The notes: a model not told the origin generated them from the sequence alone. Positions 1-6,881 are shown, counted from the first letter of the stretch. The stretch is 8,696 nt of DNA from Thermoflexales bacterium (GCA_015484715.1 WFUY01000583.1:1-8696); one strand, 5' to 3'. Numbers and translations are program-made.

Positions 1-942
1 CCCCGGCTGGGTGGGATCGCCCTCTTCGGAGCTTTCTTCGCCGTCGCCCTGACGGTCTACCTCCTCGCCTACGTCGCAGAGCCCCCGGCCTCGCCCCAGA
101 TCGCCGACGACGCCCGCCGCCTGCGGGGTGTCCTGCTGGGCATCCTCTTCGCCTTCGCCCTGGGGCTGCTGGACGATCGCCTCGACCTCCCCCCCGGCCT
201 CCAGTTCCTCGGTCAGGCGGCGGCGGCCCTCATCGCCATCGCCCACATCGTCTTCATCGAGCGCATCACCAACCCGCTCACCGGTCGGGAGGTCGTCTTC
301 CCCCTTCCTGTGACCATCGCCTTCACCCTCTTCTGGGTGATGGGGATGGTGAACACGGTGAACTGGCTGGACGGGCTGGATGGACTGGCCGCCGGCGTCG
401 GGGCCATCGCTGCCCTCCTCTTCGCCGCCCACGCCTACCAACTGGCCGTCCAGACGGGCAACGTCGGCCAGGCAATCGTGGCCCTCTTCCCCCTCGCCTT
501 GGCCGGGGCCTGTCTGGGCTTCCTCCCCTTCAACTTCCACCCAGCCCGCATCTTTATGGGCTCCGGCGGTGCGATGACGCTGGGCTACGGCCTGGCCACC
601 CTCTCCATCCTGGCCCCGGCCAAGATCGCCACCGCCCTGCTGGTGATGGGAGTCCCCATCCTGGACGTGGCCTGGCTCATCGTGGACCGCTGGCGGCGGG
701 GCCGCTCCCCGGCCCGCGCCGGTCGGGACCACCTGCACTACCGGCTGCTGGACCTGGGGCTCTCCCAGCGGGCCATCGTGCTCGGGTACTACGCCTTCAG
801 CGCCGGCTTCGGCCTCCTGGCCCTGCTCCTGCCCCGAGGATTGTATAAGCTTATCGCCCTCTCCCTCCTCTGGGGGGTGATGGCCGTCGTCCTGCTCCTG
901 CTCTCTAATACTCCACCCGCCGTCCCCGGAGCCCGCCGATGA
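1..942 (+). CDS. WecA/TagO/MraY-like polyprenyl-phosphate sugar-1-phosphate transferase (5' end outside window)
   Basis: This integral membrane enzyme of glycosyltransferase family 4 would transfer a sugar-1-phosphate from a UDP-sugar to undecaprenyl phosphate, the first step of a cell-wall or surface-polysaccharide lipid intermediate. The frame is open from base 1, and 313 residues are visible before the TGA at 940-942. The visible part starts with PRLGG, usual near the N-terminus of the family, so perhaps only 50-70 residues are missing. Family motifs follow in order: DDRLD (visible residues 58-62, the DDxxD Mg site), NTVNWLDGLDGLAAG (118-132), FNFHPARIFMG (177-187) and HLHYRLLDLGLSQ (244-256), with many hydrophobic segments between. 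The usual MGDxGS reads MGSGGA here (Ser188), so a conserved Asp is absent. The acceptor is probably undecaprenyl phosphate, but the sugar cannot be told from sequence. The 3' end overlaps the convergent protease gene. Confidence 0.9.
   Translation, partial: PRLGGIALFGAFFAVALTVYLLAYVAEPPASPQIADDARRLRGVLLGILFAFALGLLDDRLDLPPGLQFLGQAAAALIAIAHIVFIERITNPLTGREVVFPLPVTIAFTLFWVMGMVNTVNWLDGLDGLAAGVGAIAALLFAAHAYQLAVQTGNVGQAIVALFPLALAGACLGFLPFNFHPARIFMGSGGAMTLGYGLATLSILAPAKIATALLVMGVPILDVAWLIVDRWRRGRSPARAGRDHLHYRLLDLGLSQRAIVLGYYAFSAGFGLLALLLPRGLYKLIALSLLWGVMAVVLLLLSNTPPAVPGARR
905..942. other. 38-bp convergent overlap of two genes
   Basis: The stop of the minus-strand protease gene (905-907) lies inside the last codons of the plus-strand transferase gene, whose TGA is at 940-942. 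The two coding 3' ends therefore share 38 bp, and no terminator hairpin is visible between them. Confidence 0.85.
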
Positions 943-1705
943 GCTGCTCCAGCAGGCCGATGATGAAGGCGAAGAGGAGGTCCACGGCCAGCGTCGTCCC
1001 GAAGGCCATGGTCAGAAGTGCCAGGCCCGCCTCCAGGGAGGGTATCCACCCCTGGAGCAGCCGATAGAGCCCCCCTCGCTCACCGTCCTGGAACAAGAAG
1101 AAGAGCGCACCACCGGACAGGAGGAGCAAGGCCAGCGCCCCCCAGTCGGAACGGTCGGAGGCGCTGGGAAGCATAGCGTTGCTGACGGCGAAGACGAGGT
1201 AGAGCCAGAGCCAGGCGTCAGGGACCTGGAAGGCGGCGACAGCCCCCTCCATCGCCCGGCCCAGGTCGCCGGCGACCAGGGCCCCGGCGATCCGCTCAAC
1301 GGCGAAGACCTGCTGCCCGATGAGCAGGACCACCCCGATGCCCGACAGGAGGGGGGCCAGGCCGATGAGGCTGGAGCGGACGACATCGGTGCGCTGGATG
1401 ACGACGAAGCCCAACTGGACCGCCCCCTGGGATGTGGCCGCAGGGCGCAGGGAGAATCCCCGCGTGCGCACGCCCAACGCCCGAGCCATCAGCCAGTGGC
1501 TCAGCTCGTGGAGGAGAACGCCGGGGAAGAGCAAGAGGGCGTAGAGGTAGAGAGCGATGTCGGGATCGCCGGTCAACAGCAGGGCCACGCCCTGCAAGTG
1601 GCGGTGGATCCAGCGCACGACGAACCAGAGGGCTGAGAAGGTGAGCACAACCCCCAAGAGGAGTAGTTCCAGGCGACCGTTGGAGGCAAGGAGGAGGCTG
1701 TCCAC
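905..1705 (-). CDS. M50-like (site-2 protease type) membrane zinc metalloprotease
   Basis: This is a predicted polytopic membrane protein of 266 residues from the GTG at 1703-1705. It carries HELSH (His66, Glu67, His70), the HExxH zinc site, inside a hydrophobic segment after an N-terminal membrane span, as in M50/site-2 proteases. A second motif, SNAMLPSASD (residues 175-184), resembles the NxxPxxxxD motif that supplies the third zinc ligand in that family (Asn176, Pro180, Asp184). Several further hydrophobic segments follow. The family cleaves membrane-bound substrates, but the target here is unknown and proteolytic activity is inferred. The frame also has a GTG at 1741. I prefer 1705 because the upstream extension reads through a dispersed repeat copy at 1725-1738, though neither start has a clear Shine-Dalgarno. 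The gene lies about 240 bp after tpiA and may be an independent unit. Its stop lies inside the convergent transferase gene. Confidence 0.75.
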   Translation of the reverse strand: MDSLLLASNGRLELLLLGVVLTFSALWFVVRWIHRHLQGVALLLTGDPDIALYLYALLLFPGVLLHELSHWLMARALGVRTRGFSLRPAATSQGAVQLGFVVIQRTDVVRSSLIGLAPLLSGIGVVLLIGQQVFAVERIAGALVAGDLGRAMEGAVAAFQVPDAWLWLYLVFAVSNAMLPSASDRSDWGALALLLLSGGALFFLFQDGERGGLYRLLQGWIPSLEAGLALLTMAFGTTLAVDLLFAFIIGLLEQLIGGLRGRRVEY

Positions 1706-1724
1706 CGTTGCTGATAAGTAGCCT

Positions 1725-1738
1725 ACCCTCCCGCAGGT
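1725..1738 (-). repeat. Dispersed repeat copy A1 (ACCTGCGGGAGGGT)
   Basis: On the minus strand this reads ACCTGCGGGAGGGT. It is the exact inverted match of 1808-1821, and its core recurs twice at 5640-5676. It lies just upstream of the preferred protease start, and inside the reading frame if the GTG at 1741 is used. Confidence 0.8.
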
Positions 1739-1807
1739 CACCGGTCGAGGGCGCCTTCAGCCCCGATGGGCTATTGGAAGCACGGTTTCGCGTCGGAAAT
1801 GCGCCTA

Positions 1808-1823
1808 ACCTGCGGGAGGGTGA
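1808..1823 (+). repeat. Dispersed repeat copy A2 (ACCTGCGGGAGGGTGA)
   Basis: The sixteen bases ACCTGCGGGAGGGTGA are identical to 5663-5678. The first 14 form an exact inverted pair with 1725-1738. Confidence 0.85.
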
Positions 1824-1947
1824 ACAGTTACGCTGATAAAACCTGCTGCGCCGTGAGAACCGGCCCAAAGGAGGAGCGCACGGCTGAGCGCCTACCGCGT
1901 ATCGGCGTGCAGCGGGGACACCGAACCCGATTCCGCCCCCCACAACG

Positions 1948-2718
1948 TTACAGGGCGGCCAGACCGTTGCGGATGATGCCGGCGAAGCTCTCTGCCTTGA
2001 GGGATGCTCCGCCCACCAGGGCCCCGTCAATCTCCGGCTGGGCCATGAATTCGGCGATGTTGTTGGGCTTCACGCTCCCCCCATACTGGACCCGGATCGC
2101 CTGGGCCACCGCCTCCCCATAGAGGTCGGCCAGCGTGCCTCGGATCGCTTGGGCAATGATGGCGTTGGCTCCCGGTCCCGTGGCCGGCTTTCCCGTGCCG
2201 ATGGCCCAGATGGGCTCGTAGGCCAAGATCACCTGCTGAGCCTGCTCGGCCGTCAGGCCGGCGAAGGCGGCCCGCACCTGTCCGCCCACAACCGCCTCTG
2301 TCCGCCCGGCCTCGTTCTGCTCCAGGTTCTCCCCCACGCAGACGATGGGCGTCAAGCCGTGGGCCAATGCCGCCTTGAGCTTCCGATTGACCCCTTCATC
2401 CGTCTCACCGAAGTACTGCCGCCGCTCCGAATGGCCGATGATCACGTACTGGCAGAGCTCCTTGAGCATCCGGGGGGAGATCTCGCCGGTGAAAGCGCCT
2501 TGGGGCTCCCAGTGCATGTTCTGCGCCCCCAGGCCGATGGGGGCCGAGCCAATCGCCTCGCGCACCGCCTGGAGCGCGGTGAAGGGCGGGCAGACGACCA
2601 CATCTACCGCCTCCGGGTCCACCGACGCCAGCGCCGGGATCAACTCCCGGATCATCTGGACCGCTTCGGCGACCGTCTTGTGCATCTTCCAGTTTCCGGC
2701 GATGATGGGTTTGCGCAT
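1948..2718 (-). CDS. tpiA: Triosephosphate isomerase
   Basis: This cytoplasmic enzyme interconverts dihydroxyacetone phosphate and glyceraldehyde 3-phosphate in glycolysis and gluconeogenesis. The 256-residue length is normal for the family. All key elements are present: NWKMH with Asn9 and Lys11, GHSERR (95-100) with the electrophilic His96, AYEPIWAIGTGK (166-177) with the catalytic base Glu168 and flexible loop 6, and the phosphate-binding YGGSVKPNN (212-220) and GALVGGASL (232-240). It starts at the ATG at 2716-2718, with AGGAG at 2726-2730 and a 7-nt spacer. It follows the kinase gene by 68 bp of repeat-rich sequence on the same strand. It is separated from pgk and gap, its usual metabolic partners, by the two-component pair. 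No strong promoter of its own is visible, so read-through from upstream is likely. Confidence 0.97.
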   Translation of the reverse strand: MRKPIIAGNWKMHKTVAEAVQMIRELIPALASVDPEAVDVVVCPPFTALQAVREAIGSAPIGLGAQNMHWEPQGAFTGEISPRMLKELCQYVIIGHSERRQYFGETDEGVNRKLKAALAHGLTPIVCVGENLEQNEAGRTEAVVGGQVRAAFAGLTAEQAQQVILAYEPIWAIGTGKPATGPGANAIIAQAIRGTLADLYGEAVAQAIRVQYGGSVKPNNIAEFMAQPEIDGALVGGASLKAESFAGIIRNGLAAL

Positions 2719-2725
2719 CGTCTCA

Positions 2726-2730
2726 CTCCT
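2726..2730 (-). promoter_or_regulatory. Ribosome binding site of tpiA
   Basis: AGGAG on the minus strand lies 7 nt before the ATG. It sits next to the repeat tracts of the kinase-tpiA junction. Confidence 0.75.
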
Positions 2731-2755
2731 CGCTTTGGTCGGATGGTCGCTTGGT
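2731..2755. repeat. Short tandem repeat tract, units near CGCTTGGT
   Basis: Three consecutive units on the plus strand (CGCTTTGGT, CGGATGGT, CGCTTGGT) resemble the 8-bp units at 2804-2843. The tract lies in the tpiA 5' region, directly upstream of its ribosome binding site. Confidence 0.55.
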
Positions 2756-2760
2756 CAGGT

Positions 2761-2788
2761 AGTCCTCGGTCCTCAGTCCCCGGTCCTC
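2761..2788. repeat. Tandem 7-bp repeat, four units
   Basis: The plus strand reads AGTCCTC, GGTCCTC, AGTCCCC, GGTCCTC, four 7-bp units that differ by one or two bases. The stop codon of the kinase (2787-2789) overlaps the last unit. Confidence 0.8.
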
Positions 2789-4904
2789 AGTTCGCCGCCG
2801 AGTCGCTAGGTCGCTTGGCCGCTTGGCCGCTTGGCCGCTTGGTCGGCGGTCTGCGGCTGGCGGTCGGTAGAAGCACCGTGAAAGTCGTCCCCTGATCCGG
2901 GTCACTGTCCACAAGGATCTGGCCCTGGTGCTGCTGGATGATCTGATAAGAGGTGGAGAGGCCCAGACCGGTCCCTTTGCCGGGGGCCTTGGTGGTGAAA
3001 AAGGGCTCGAAGATGCGGCTCAGGTGAGCCTCCGAGATGCCCACGCCGTTGTCCATCACCTGGACCTGCAACCAGTCGGCTTCGACGGAAGTGGTGATCC
3101 GCACCCAGCGCTGAGGCTTCTCAGCGGCCTCCAGGAGGGCATCCCGGGCGTTCAGGAGAAGGTTCAGCCAGACGCTCTGCAGGTGATCACGGCTAGCGTA
3201 GGCGGGGGGCAGGCCCGGAGCCAGGTCGCAGATGACCTCGATGCCGGCTAGGTCGAACTGATGGCGCACCAGGTCCAGGGCGTTGCGGATCGTCTGATTC
3301 AGGTCTACCGGCTCGAAATCGTAAGCCTCTTGCCGGGCAAAGTCCAATAGGTTGCGCACCACCCGGATGGCCCGTTCACTGGCCCGCAGGATCAGGTCCA
3401 AGGACTCGTAGGCGGGGTCTTCGGGAGGTGTATCCAGCAGGAGGAGCTGGGTGTTGGCCAGGATGGCGGTGAGGGGATTATTGATCTCGTGGGCCAGGCC
3501 GGCAGCCAGTTGGCCCAGCGCGGCCAGCTTCTCCGACTGGTGCAACGAGGCCTCCAGCATTCGCTGTTTGGTCACATCGCGGACGAAGAGGATCGCCTGC
3601 TCCACCTCCCCGCCCCGATTGAGGACCGGGTAAGCGTTGATCTCCCACTCCTCCCGGCGTCCATCGGGCCGACGGCGGCGCTCCGACCAGCTCTGGACTG
3701 TGCGGTGGGTGAAGGCCGCCATCACTTGACACTCCTCACAAGGGATCTTGCGTCCGTAGAGGATAGCGTAGCAAAGGCCCTCCAGTGGTGAGTCGTGCTT
3801 CTTGCCCAACCATCGGGCCTGAGCAGCGTTGACCGCTTGCAGGCGATAGTTGACATCTATCACGTAGATACGGTCAGAGATGCCGTCGAAGAGAGCTTGG
3901 AGCCGGTTGCGGTGCTCGATAATCGCTTGTCGGCTGCTCTCCAGACCGGCGTAGGCCGAGGCCAACTCGTAGAAGAGGCGGGCGTTCTCCGTGGCCGTCG
4001 CCACCGAAGCCGCCATCAACTCCAGGATCCCCTGATCCTCCGGGGTGAAGGGACCATCCCACTTGTTGACCACCCCAATGGCCCCGATGACCTGCTCCCG
4101 GACTTGCAGGGGAACGCAGAGGAGGTTCCGGGCGGTGAGCCCCAGAATCCGGTCGAAACAGTCCTCCCACTGAGGGTCCTGTTGAAGATCGTTGAGCAAG
4201 ATGGACCGCCCCTCCCGGACCACCTGGCCGACGAGGCCCTCGCCGATGGCGATGGTGTGGTTAAGCACCGAGACACGATCCCGGCTCAAGGCGCGGACGA
4301 AGGTCAGTGTCTGCCGCTTGTCGTCGGCGAGGAGCAGAGACCCCCCTTCGACGTGGAGGAGCTCCTGAATCCCCTCCATCGCGATGGTCAGCACATCGTC
4401 CAGTTCCAGGCTGGAGTTGACCGCCTGGGTGATCCGGTGGAGGACTGCCAGTTGTCGGTTGCGCTGGTAGAGGGCCTGTTCCGCCTGGCGAACCCGCAGC
4501 CCTGCCCGCACCCGAGCCAGGAGCTCCTGGTGGTTAAAGGGCTTGGTCAGGTAGTCATCGGCTCCCAGGTCCAGCCCCTTCACCTTGTCCCGGATCGAGG
4601 TGAGCGCGGTGAGCATCAGCACCGGCACGTAGCCGGGCAGATCCGTTTGGCGGATCCGCTCGCAGACCTGGAAGCCGTCCACGCCGGGCATCATCACATC
4701 CAGGATCGCCATATCAATGGGGGGCTCCTGACCGGCCGCCACGGCCTGGACGAAGTCCAGGGCCTCCTCACCGCTGTGGAACTCCAGAGCGGTATACCCC
4801 GCCCTCTCCAGCAGACGGCTGATCAGCTTGGCCGTTCCCACGTGATCCTCGACGACCAGGATGCGGGCGTCTGGGATGGGCTGGGCCAGGCTCCTCTCCT
4901 CCAC
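2787..4904 (-). CDS. Sensor histidine kinase with N-terminal receiver: REC-GAF-PAS-HisKA-HATPase
   Basis: This soluble kinase has 705 residues from the GTG at 4902-4904. The REC domain (about 13-135) has the acidic pair Glu19/Asp20, phospho-acceptor Asp69, Thr99 and Lys121. A GAF domain (about 160-312) and a PAS domain (about 332-446) follow. The PAS carries Cys378, Cys389 and Cys392 (C-x10-C-x2-C). The HisKA box is LAHEINNPL with phospho-accepting His472. The HATPase has N-box Asn585, DNGVGI (618-623), FEPFFTTK (632-639) and GKGTGLGL (642-649). The catalytic core ends near residue 682. The last 23 residues are basic, partly encoded by tandem repeats. No membrane span is visible, so a cytoplasmic signal is likely. 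The chosen GTG has GGAG 5 nt upstream and lies 13 nt after the regulator stop. The alternative ATG at 4941-4943 overlaps the regulator and lacks a clear ribosome site. Its probable partner is the regulator just upstream. Confidence 0.93.
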   Translation of the reverse strand: MEERSLAQPIPDARILVVEDHVGTAKLISRLLERAGYTALEFHSGEEALDFVQAVAAGQEPPIDMAILDVMMPGVDGFQVCERIRQTDLPGYVPVLMLTALTSIRDKVKGLDLGADDYLTKPFNHQELLARVRAGLRVRQAEQALYQRNRQLAVLHRITQAVNSSLELDDVLTIAMEGIQELLHVEGGSLLLADDKRQTLTFVRALSRDRVSVLNHTIAIGEGLVGQVVREGRSILLNDLQQDPQWEDCFDRILGLTARNLLCVPLQVREQVIGAIGVVNKWDGPFTPEDQGILELMAASVATATENARLFYELASAYAGLESSRQAIIEHRNRLQALFDGISDRIYVIDVNYRLQAVNAAQARWLGKKHDSPLEGLCYAILYGRKIPCEECQVMAAFTHRTVQSWSERRRRPDGRREEWEINAYPVLNRGGEVEQAILFVRDVTKQRMLEASLHQSEKLAALGQLAAGLAHEINNPLTAILANTQLLLLDTPPEDPAYESLDLILRASERAIRVVRNLLDFARQEAYDFEPVDLNQTIRNALDLVRHQFDLAGIEVICDLAPGLPPAYASRDHLQSVWLNLLLNARDALLEAAEKPQRWVRITTSVEADWLQVQVMDNGVGISEAHLSRIFEPFFTTKAPGKGTGLGLSTSYQIIQQHQGQILVDSDPDQGTTFTVLLPTASRRPPTKRPSGQAAKRPSDSAAN
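2804..2843. repeat. Tandem 8-bp repeat, five units, inside the kinase 3' end
   Basis: The plus strand reads CGCTAGGT, CGCTTGGC three times, then CGCTTGGT. On the coding strand it encodes the basic kinase tail with the period TKRPSGQA / AKRPSDSA. Because 8 is not a multiple of 3, gain or loss of one unit would change the downstream frame and the C-terminus. Confidence 0.88.
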
Positions 4905-4909
4905 CGCTT

Positions 4910-4913
4910 CTCC
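4910..4913 (-). promoter_or_regulatory. Ribosome binding site that favours the GTG start of the kinase
   Basis: GGAG on the minus strand lies between the regulator stop (4918-4920) and the kinase GTG (4902-4904), with 5 nt of spacing. The ATG at 4943 has no comparable site, which is why the shorter start was chosen. Confidence 0.55.
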
Positions 4914-4917
4914 AACC

Positions 4918-5619
4918 TCACTCCGTCGCAATGGTGTAGCCATGACCCGGCACCGTGCGCAGATAGGTCGGGTTGCGAGGGTCCGGCTCAATCCGCTCCC
5001 GGATGTTGCGCACGTGAACCCGGACCAGTTCAGGACTACCCGCGTCGTAGGGGTAATCCCACACTTCCCGCAAGAGCCGCTCCGGTGAGAAGATCTCTCC
5101 CGGATGACTCATCAGGTGGTAGAGCAGATCGAATTGGATGGGCGTCAGGAGTACCCGCTTCTCCGGCGTCGTCAACTCGTAGGTCCGACAATCGAGGGTG
5201 AGTTGACCGACCTGGAGTTGACGGGGGCGTGGACGGGCGCTGGCAGAGGGCTGGGTCCGGCGCAGGATCGCCTTCACCCGCAGGATCATCTCCTCCAGGT
5301 TGAAAGGCTTACTCAGGTAGTCATCGGCCCCCACCCGGAAGCCGGCGATCTTGTCCTCCGTCTTCCCCCGGGCTGTGAGGAAGAGGACAGGGATGTCGCT
5401 CAGCAAGGGGTCCTCCCGCAGCTGGCGACAGACCTCGAACCCGTCCATACCGGGCATAATGACATCCAGGATGATCAGGTCAGGCGGAGCACGCCGGGCC
5501 GTCTTAAGCCCTTCCACACCTGTGTGAGCGATGAGGACGTTGAACCCCTGCCGCCGCAGGCTCAACTCGATGCTCTTGGCCACGATGTCGTCATCATCTA
5601 CCACAAGGATAGTGGTCAT
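4918..5619 (-). CDS. OmpR/PhoB-family response regulator
   Basis: This is a DNA-binding transcriptional regulator of 233 residues, typical for the family. The N-terminal receiver (about 3-118) has the acidic cluster Asp8-Asp11, phospho-acceptor Asp52 in LIILDVIMPG, Thr82 and Lys104 in SKPF. A linker rich in Ser, Ala, Arg and Pro follows. The C-terminal winged helix (about 135-231) includes LTPIQFDLLYHL, ERLLREVWDY, a recognition-helix region VRVHVRNIRERIE and the wing TVPGHGYTI. It starts at the ATG at 5617-5619, with GGGAG at 5627-5631 and a 7-nt spacer. It is 61 bp downstream of pgk and 13 nt upstream of the kinase, so it forms an operon with the kinase and probably with pgk. Its targets are unknown. 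Control of the surrounding glycolytic genes is a reasonable guess from position only. Confidence 0.95.
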   Translation of the reverse strand: MTTILVVDDDDIVAKSIELSLRRQGFNVLIAHTGVEGLKTARRAPPDLIILDVIMPGMDGFEVCRQLREDPLLSDIPVLFLTARGKTEDKIAGFRVGADDYLSKPFNLEEMILRVKAILRRTQPSASARPRPRQLQVGQLTLDCRTYELTTPEKRVLLTPIQFDLLYHLMSHPGEIFSPERLLREVWDYPYDAGSPELVRVHVRNIRERIEPDPRNPTYLRTVPGHGYTIATE

Positions 5620-5626
5620 CCCCCTT

Positions 5627-5631
5627 CTCCC
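5627..5631 (-). promoter_or_regulatory. Ribosome binding site of the response regulator
   Basis: GGGAG on the minus strand lies 7 nt before the ATG. Confidence 0.7.
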
Positions 5632-5639
5632 GACTACTG

Positions 5640-5676
5640 ACCCTCCCGCAGCGCCTCCAATGACCTGCGGGAGGGT
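5640..5676. repeat. Inverted repeat pair B, 12-bp arms with a 13-nt loop
   Basis: The arms 5640-5651 (ACCCTCCCGCAG) and 5665-5676 (CTGCGGGAGGGT) are perfectly complementary and would form a strong hairpin in RNA of either strand. It occupies most of the 61 bp between the pgk stop and the regulator start. No run of T follows on the minus strand, so it is not a classical terminator. It could dampen read-through, protect the 3' end of the pgk message, or be a repeat element. The right arm extends to a 16-nt match (5663-5678) with 1808-1823. Confidence 0.85.
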
Positions 5677-5680
5677 GACA

Positions 5681-6868
5681 CTACCGATCGTCCAAGGCGG
5701 CCACGCCGGGGAGGGTCTTCCCCTCCAGGAACTCCAGGCTGGCCCCTCCTCCCGTGGAGATGTGGGTGAACCGGTCCGCCAGGCCCGATTGGTTGACGGC
5801 TGCCGCCGAATCGCCTCCCCCGACGATGGTCACCGCATCGCCCTCGGCCAGGAGACGGGCCAAGGCGAAGGTCCCCTGGGCGAAATTGGGGAATTCGAAG
5901 ACCCCCATCGGCCCATTCCAGACCACCAGCCGGGCCCCCTCCAGGGCGTCTCGGAACCGTTCCAGGGTTTGCGGACCGATGTCCAAGACCCGCCAGCCGT
6001 CGGGCACATCGCCGACGGGGATGGTCTTCCGCCGGGCATCGTTGGCGAAGGCGTCGGCGATCACCAGGTCCACCGGCAGGACCAGCTTTTCCGCCGCCTC
6101 CTCCAAGAGTGCCCTGGCATCTTCGACCGCTTCCTCCTCGACCAAGGAATCGGCCATCGCGTAGCCCTGAGCTTTGAAGAAGGTGTTGGCCATGCCTCCC
6201 CCGATGAGGAGCCGATCGCAGTGGGTCAACAGGTTGCGGATGACGCCGATCTTGTCGGAGACCTTGGCCCCGCCCAGGATGACGACGTAGGGATGATCGG
6301 GGGCCTCGGTAGCTCGGCTCAGGTAGGTTAACTCTTTTTCCATCAGGAAACCGGCGACCGCCGGTTTCCCCTGGGCCCGCATCGCACGGGCCACCCCCTC
6401 CGTTGTGGCATGGGCTCGGTGGGCCGAGCCGAAAGCGTCGTTGACGTAGAGATCGGCCAGAGCCGCCAACCGACGGGCGAAAGCCTCGTCGTTCGCCCGC
6501 TCCTCCGGGTGGAAGCGGCTGTTCTCCAGCAGGATGACGTCGCCCGGCTGCATGGCCGCCACGGCTTCCTCGACCTGAGGGCCGACGCAGTCATCCAGCT
6601 TGCGGACGGGCCGGCCCAGCAGTTCGGAAAGCCGGGCCGCCACCGGGTCCATCCGCAGGGATTCCACGACCTTCCCCTTCGGTCGTCCCAGGTGAGAGAC
6701 CAGGATGACGGCCGCGCCGTGGTCCAGCAGGTACTGGAGGGTAGGCAGGGCAGCCCGCAGGCGGGTATCATCGGTCACCCGTCCCTCTTGAATGGGGACG
6801 TTGAAGTCCACGCGGACCAGGACGCGCCGGTCCCGCACTTCCACGTCCCGCAGGGTCTTCTTGTTCAT
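5681..6868 (-). CDS. pgk: Phosphoglycerate kinase
   Basis: This cytoplasmic enzyme converts 1,3-bisphosphoglycerate and ADP to 3-phosphoglycerate and ATP. The 395-residue length is standard. Motifs in order are RVDFNVP (19-25), SHLGRPKG (58-65), the substrate-binding Arg118 in [18 protein letters not shown] (144-154), [11 protein letters not shown] (199-209), [10 protein letters not shown] (316-325), the nucleotide-loop GGGDSAAAV (350-358) and [14 protein letters not shown] (371-384). It starts at the ATG at 6866-6868, with AGGAG at 6877-6881. It lies 164 bp downstream of gap on the same strand, the common gap-pgk order. A hairpin in that gap may set the gap:pgk ratio. No substitution that would suggest loss of activity was noticed. 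Confidence 0.97.
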   Translation of the reverse strand: MNKKTLRDVEVRDRRVLVRVDFNVPIQEGRVTDDTRLRAALPTLQYLLDHGAAVILVSHLGRPKGKVVESLRMDPVAARLSELLGRPVRKLDDCVGPQVEEAVAAMQPGDVILLENSRFHPEERANDEAFARRLAALADLYVNDAFGSAHRAHATTEGVARAMRAQGKPAVAGFLMEKELTYLSRATEAPDHPYVVILGGAKVSDKIGVIRNLLTHCDRLLIGGGMANTFFKAQGYAMADSLVEEEAVEDARALLEEAAEKLVLPVDLVIADAFANDARRKTIPVGDVPDGWRVLDIGPQTLERFRDALEGARLVVWNGPMGVFEFPNFAQGTFALARLLAEGDAVTIVGGGDSAAAVNQSGLADRFTHISTGGGASLEFLEGKTLPGVAALDDR

Positions 6869-6876
6869 CGTCTGCT

Positions 6877-6881
6877 CTCCT
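6877..6881 (-). promoter_or_regulatory. Ribosome binding site of pgk
   Basis: AGGAG on the minus strand lies 8 nt before the ATG. Confidence 0.72.

Larger units (their letters stand above)
1706..1947. other. Gene-free stretch between tpiA and the protease gene
   Basis: These roughly 240 bp hold two inverted copies of a 14-nt repeat (1725-1738 and 1808-1821, 69 nt apart). The octamer GCTGATAA also occurs twice in the same direction (1710-1717 and 1832-1839), close to the repeat copies. No promoter with recognisable -35 and -10 boxes for the protease gene and no hairpin with a T-run after tpiA were seen. Short frames crossing it have no family resemblance and are not called. Confidence 0.6.

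Noticed and set aside
2761..2843. Tandem repeats as a CRISPR array
   Set aside because: Units are 7-8 bp with no spacers, and there are no cas genes.
2149..2895. Plus-strand open frame of 248 codons opposite tpiA
   Set aside because: It is a shadow of tpiA and the repeat tract. The translation is rich in Gly, Arg, Asp and His and has no family motifs.
2723..2914. Minus-strand open frame of 63 codons with repetitive RTEDRGL-type translation
   Set aside because: It is an out-of-frame reading of the kinase 3' end and the 7-8 bp repeats.
4944..4991. TTG start giving a 734-residue kinase
   Set aside because: It would overlap the regulator gene by 74 bp, has no clear ribosome site, and adds residues outside the receiver fold.
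3795..5201. Long plus-strand open frame of 468 codons
   Set aside because: It lies opposite the kinase and regulator genes, which carry every expected motif. The translation is low-complexity and shows no domain, so it is a shadow of GC-rich codons.
5531..6331. Plus-strand open frame of 266 codons opposite pgk
   Set aside because: The opposite strand encodes an intact phosphoglycerate kinase, and the plus-strand translation has no recognisable domain.
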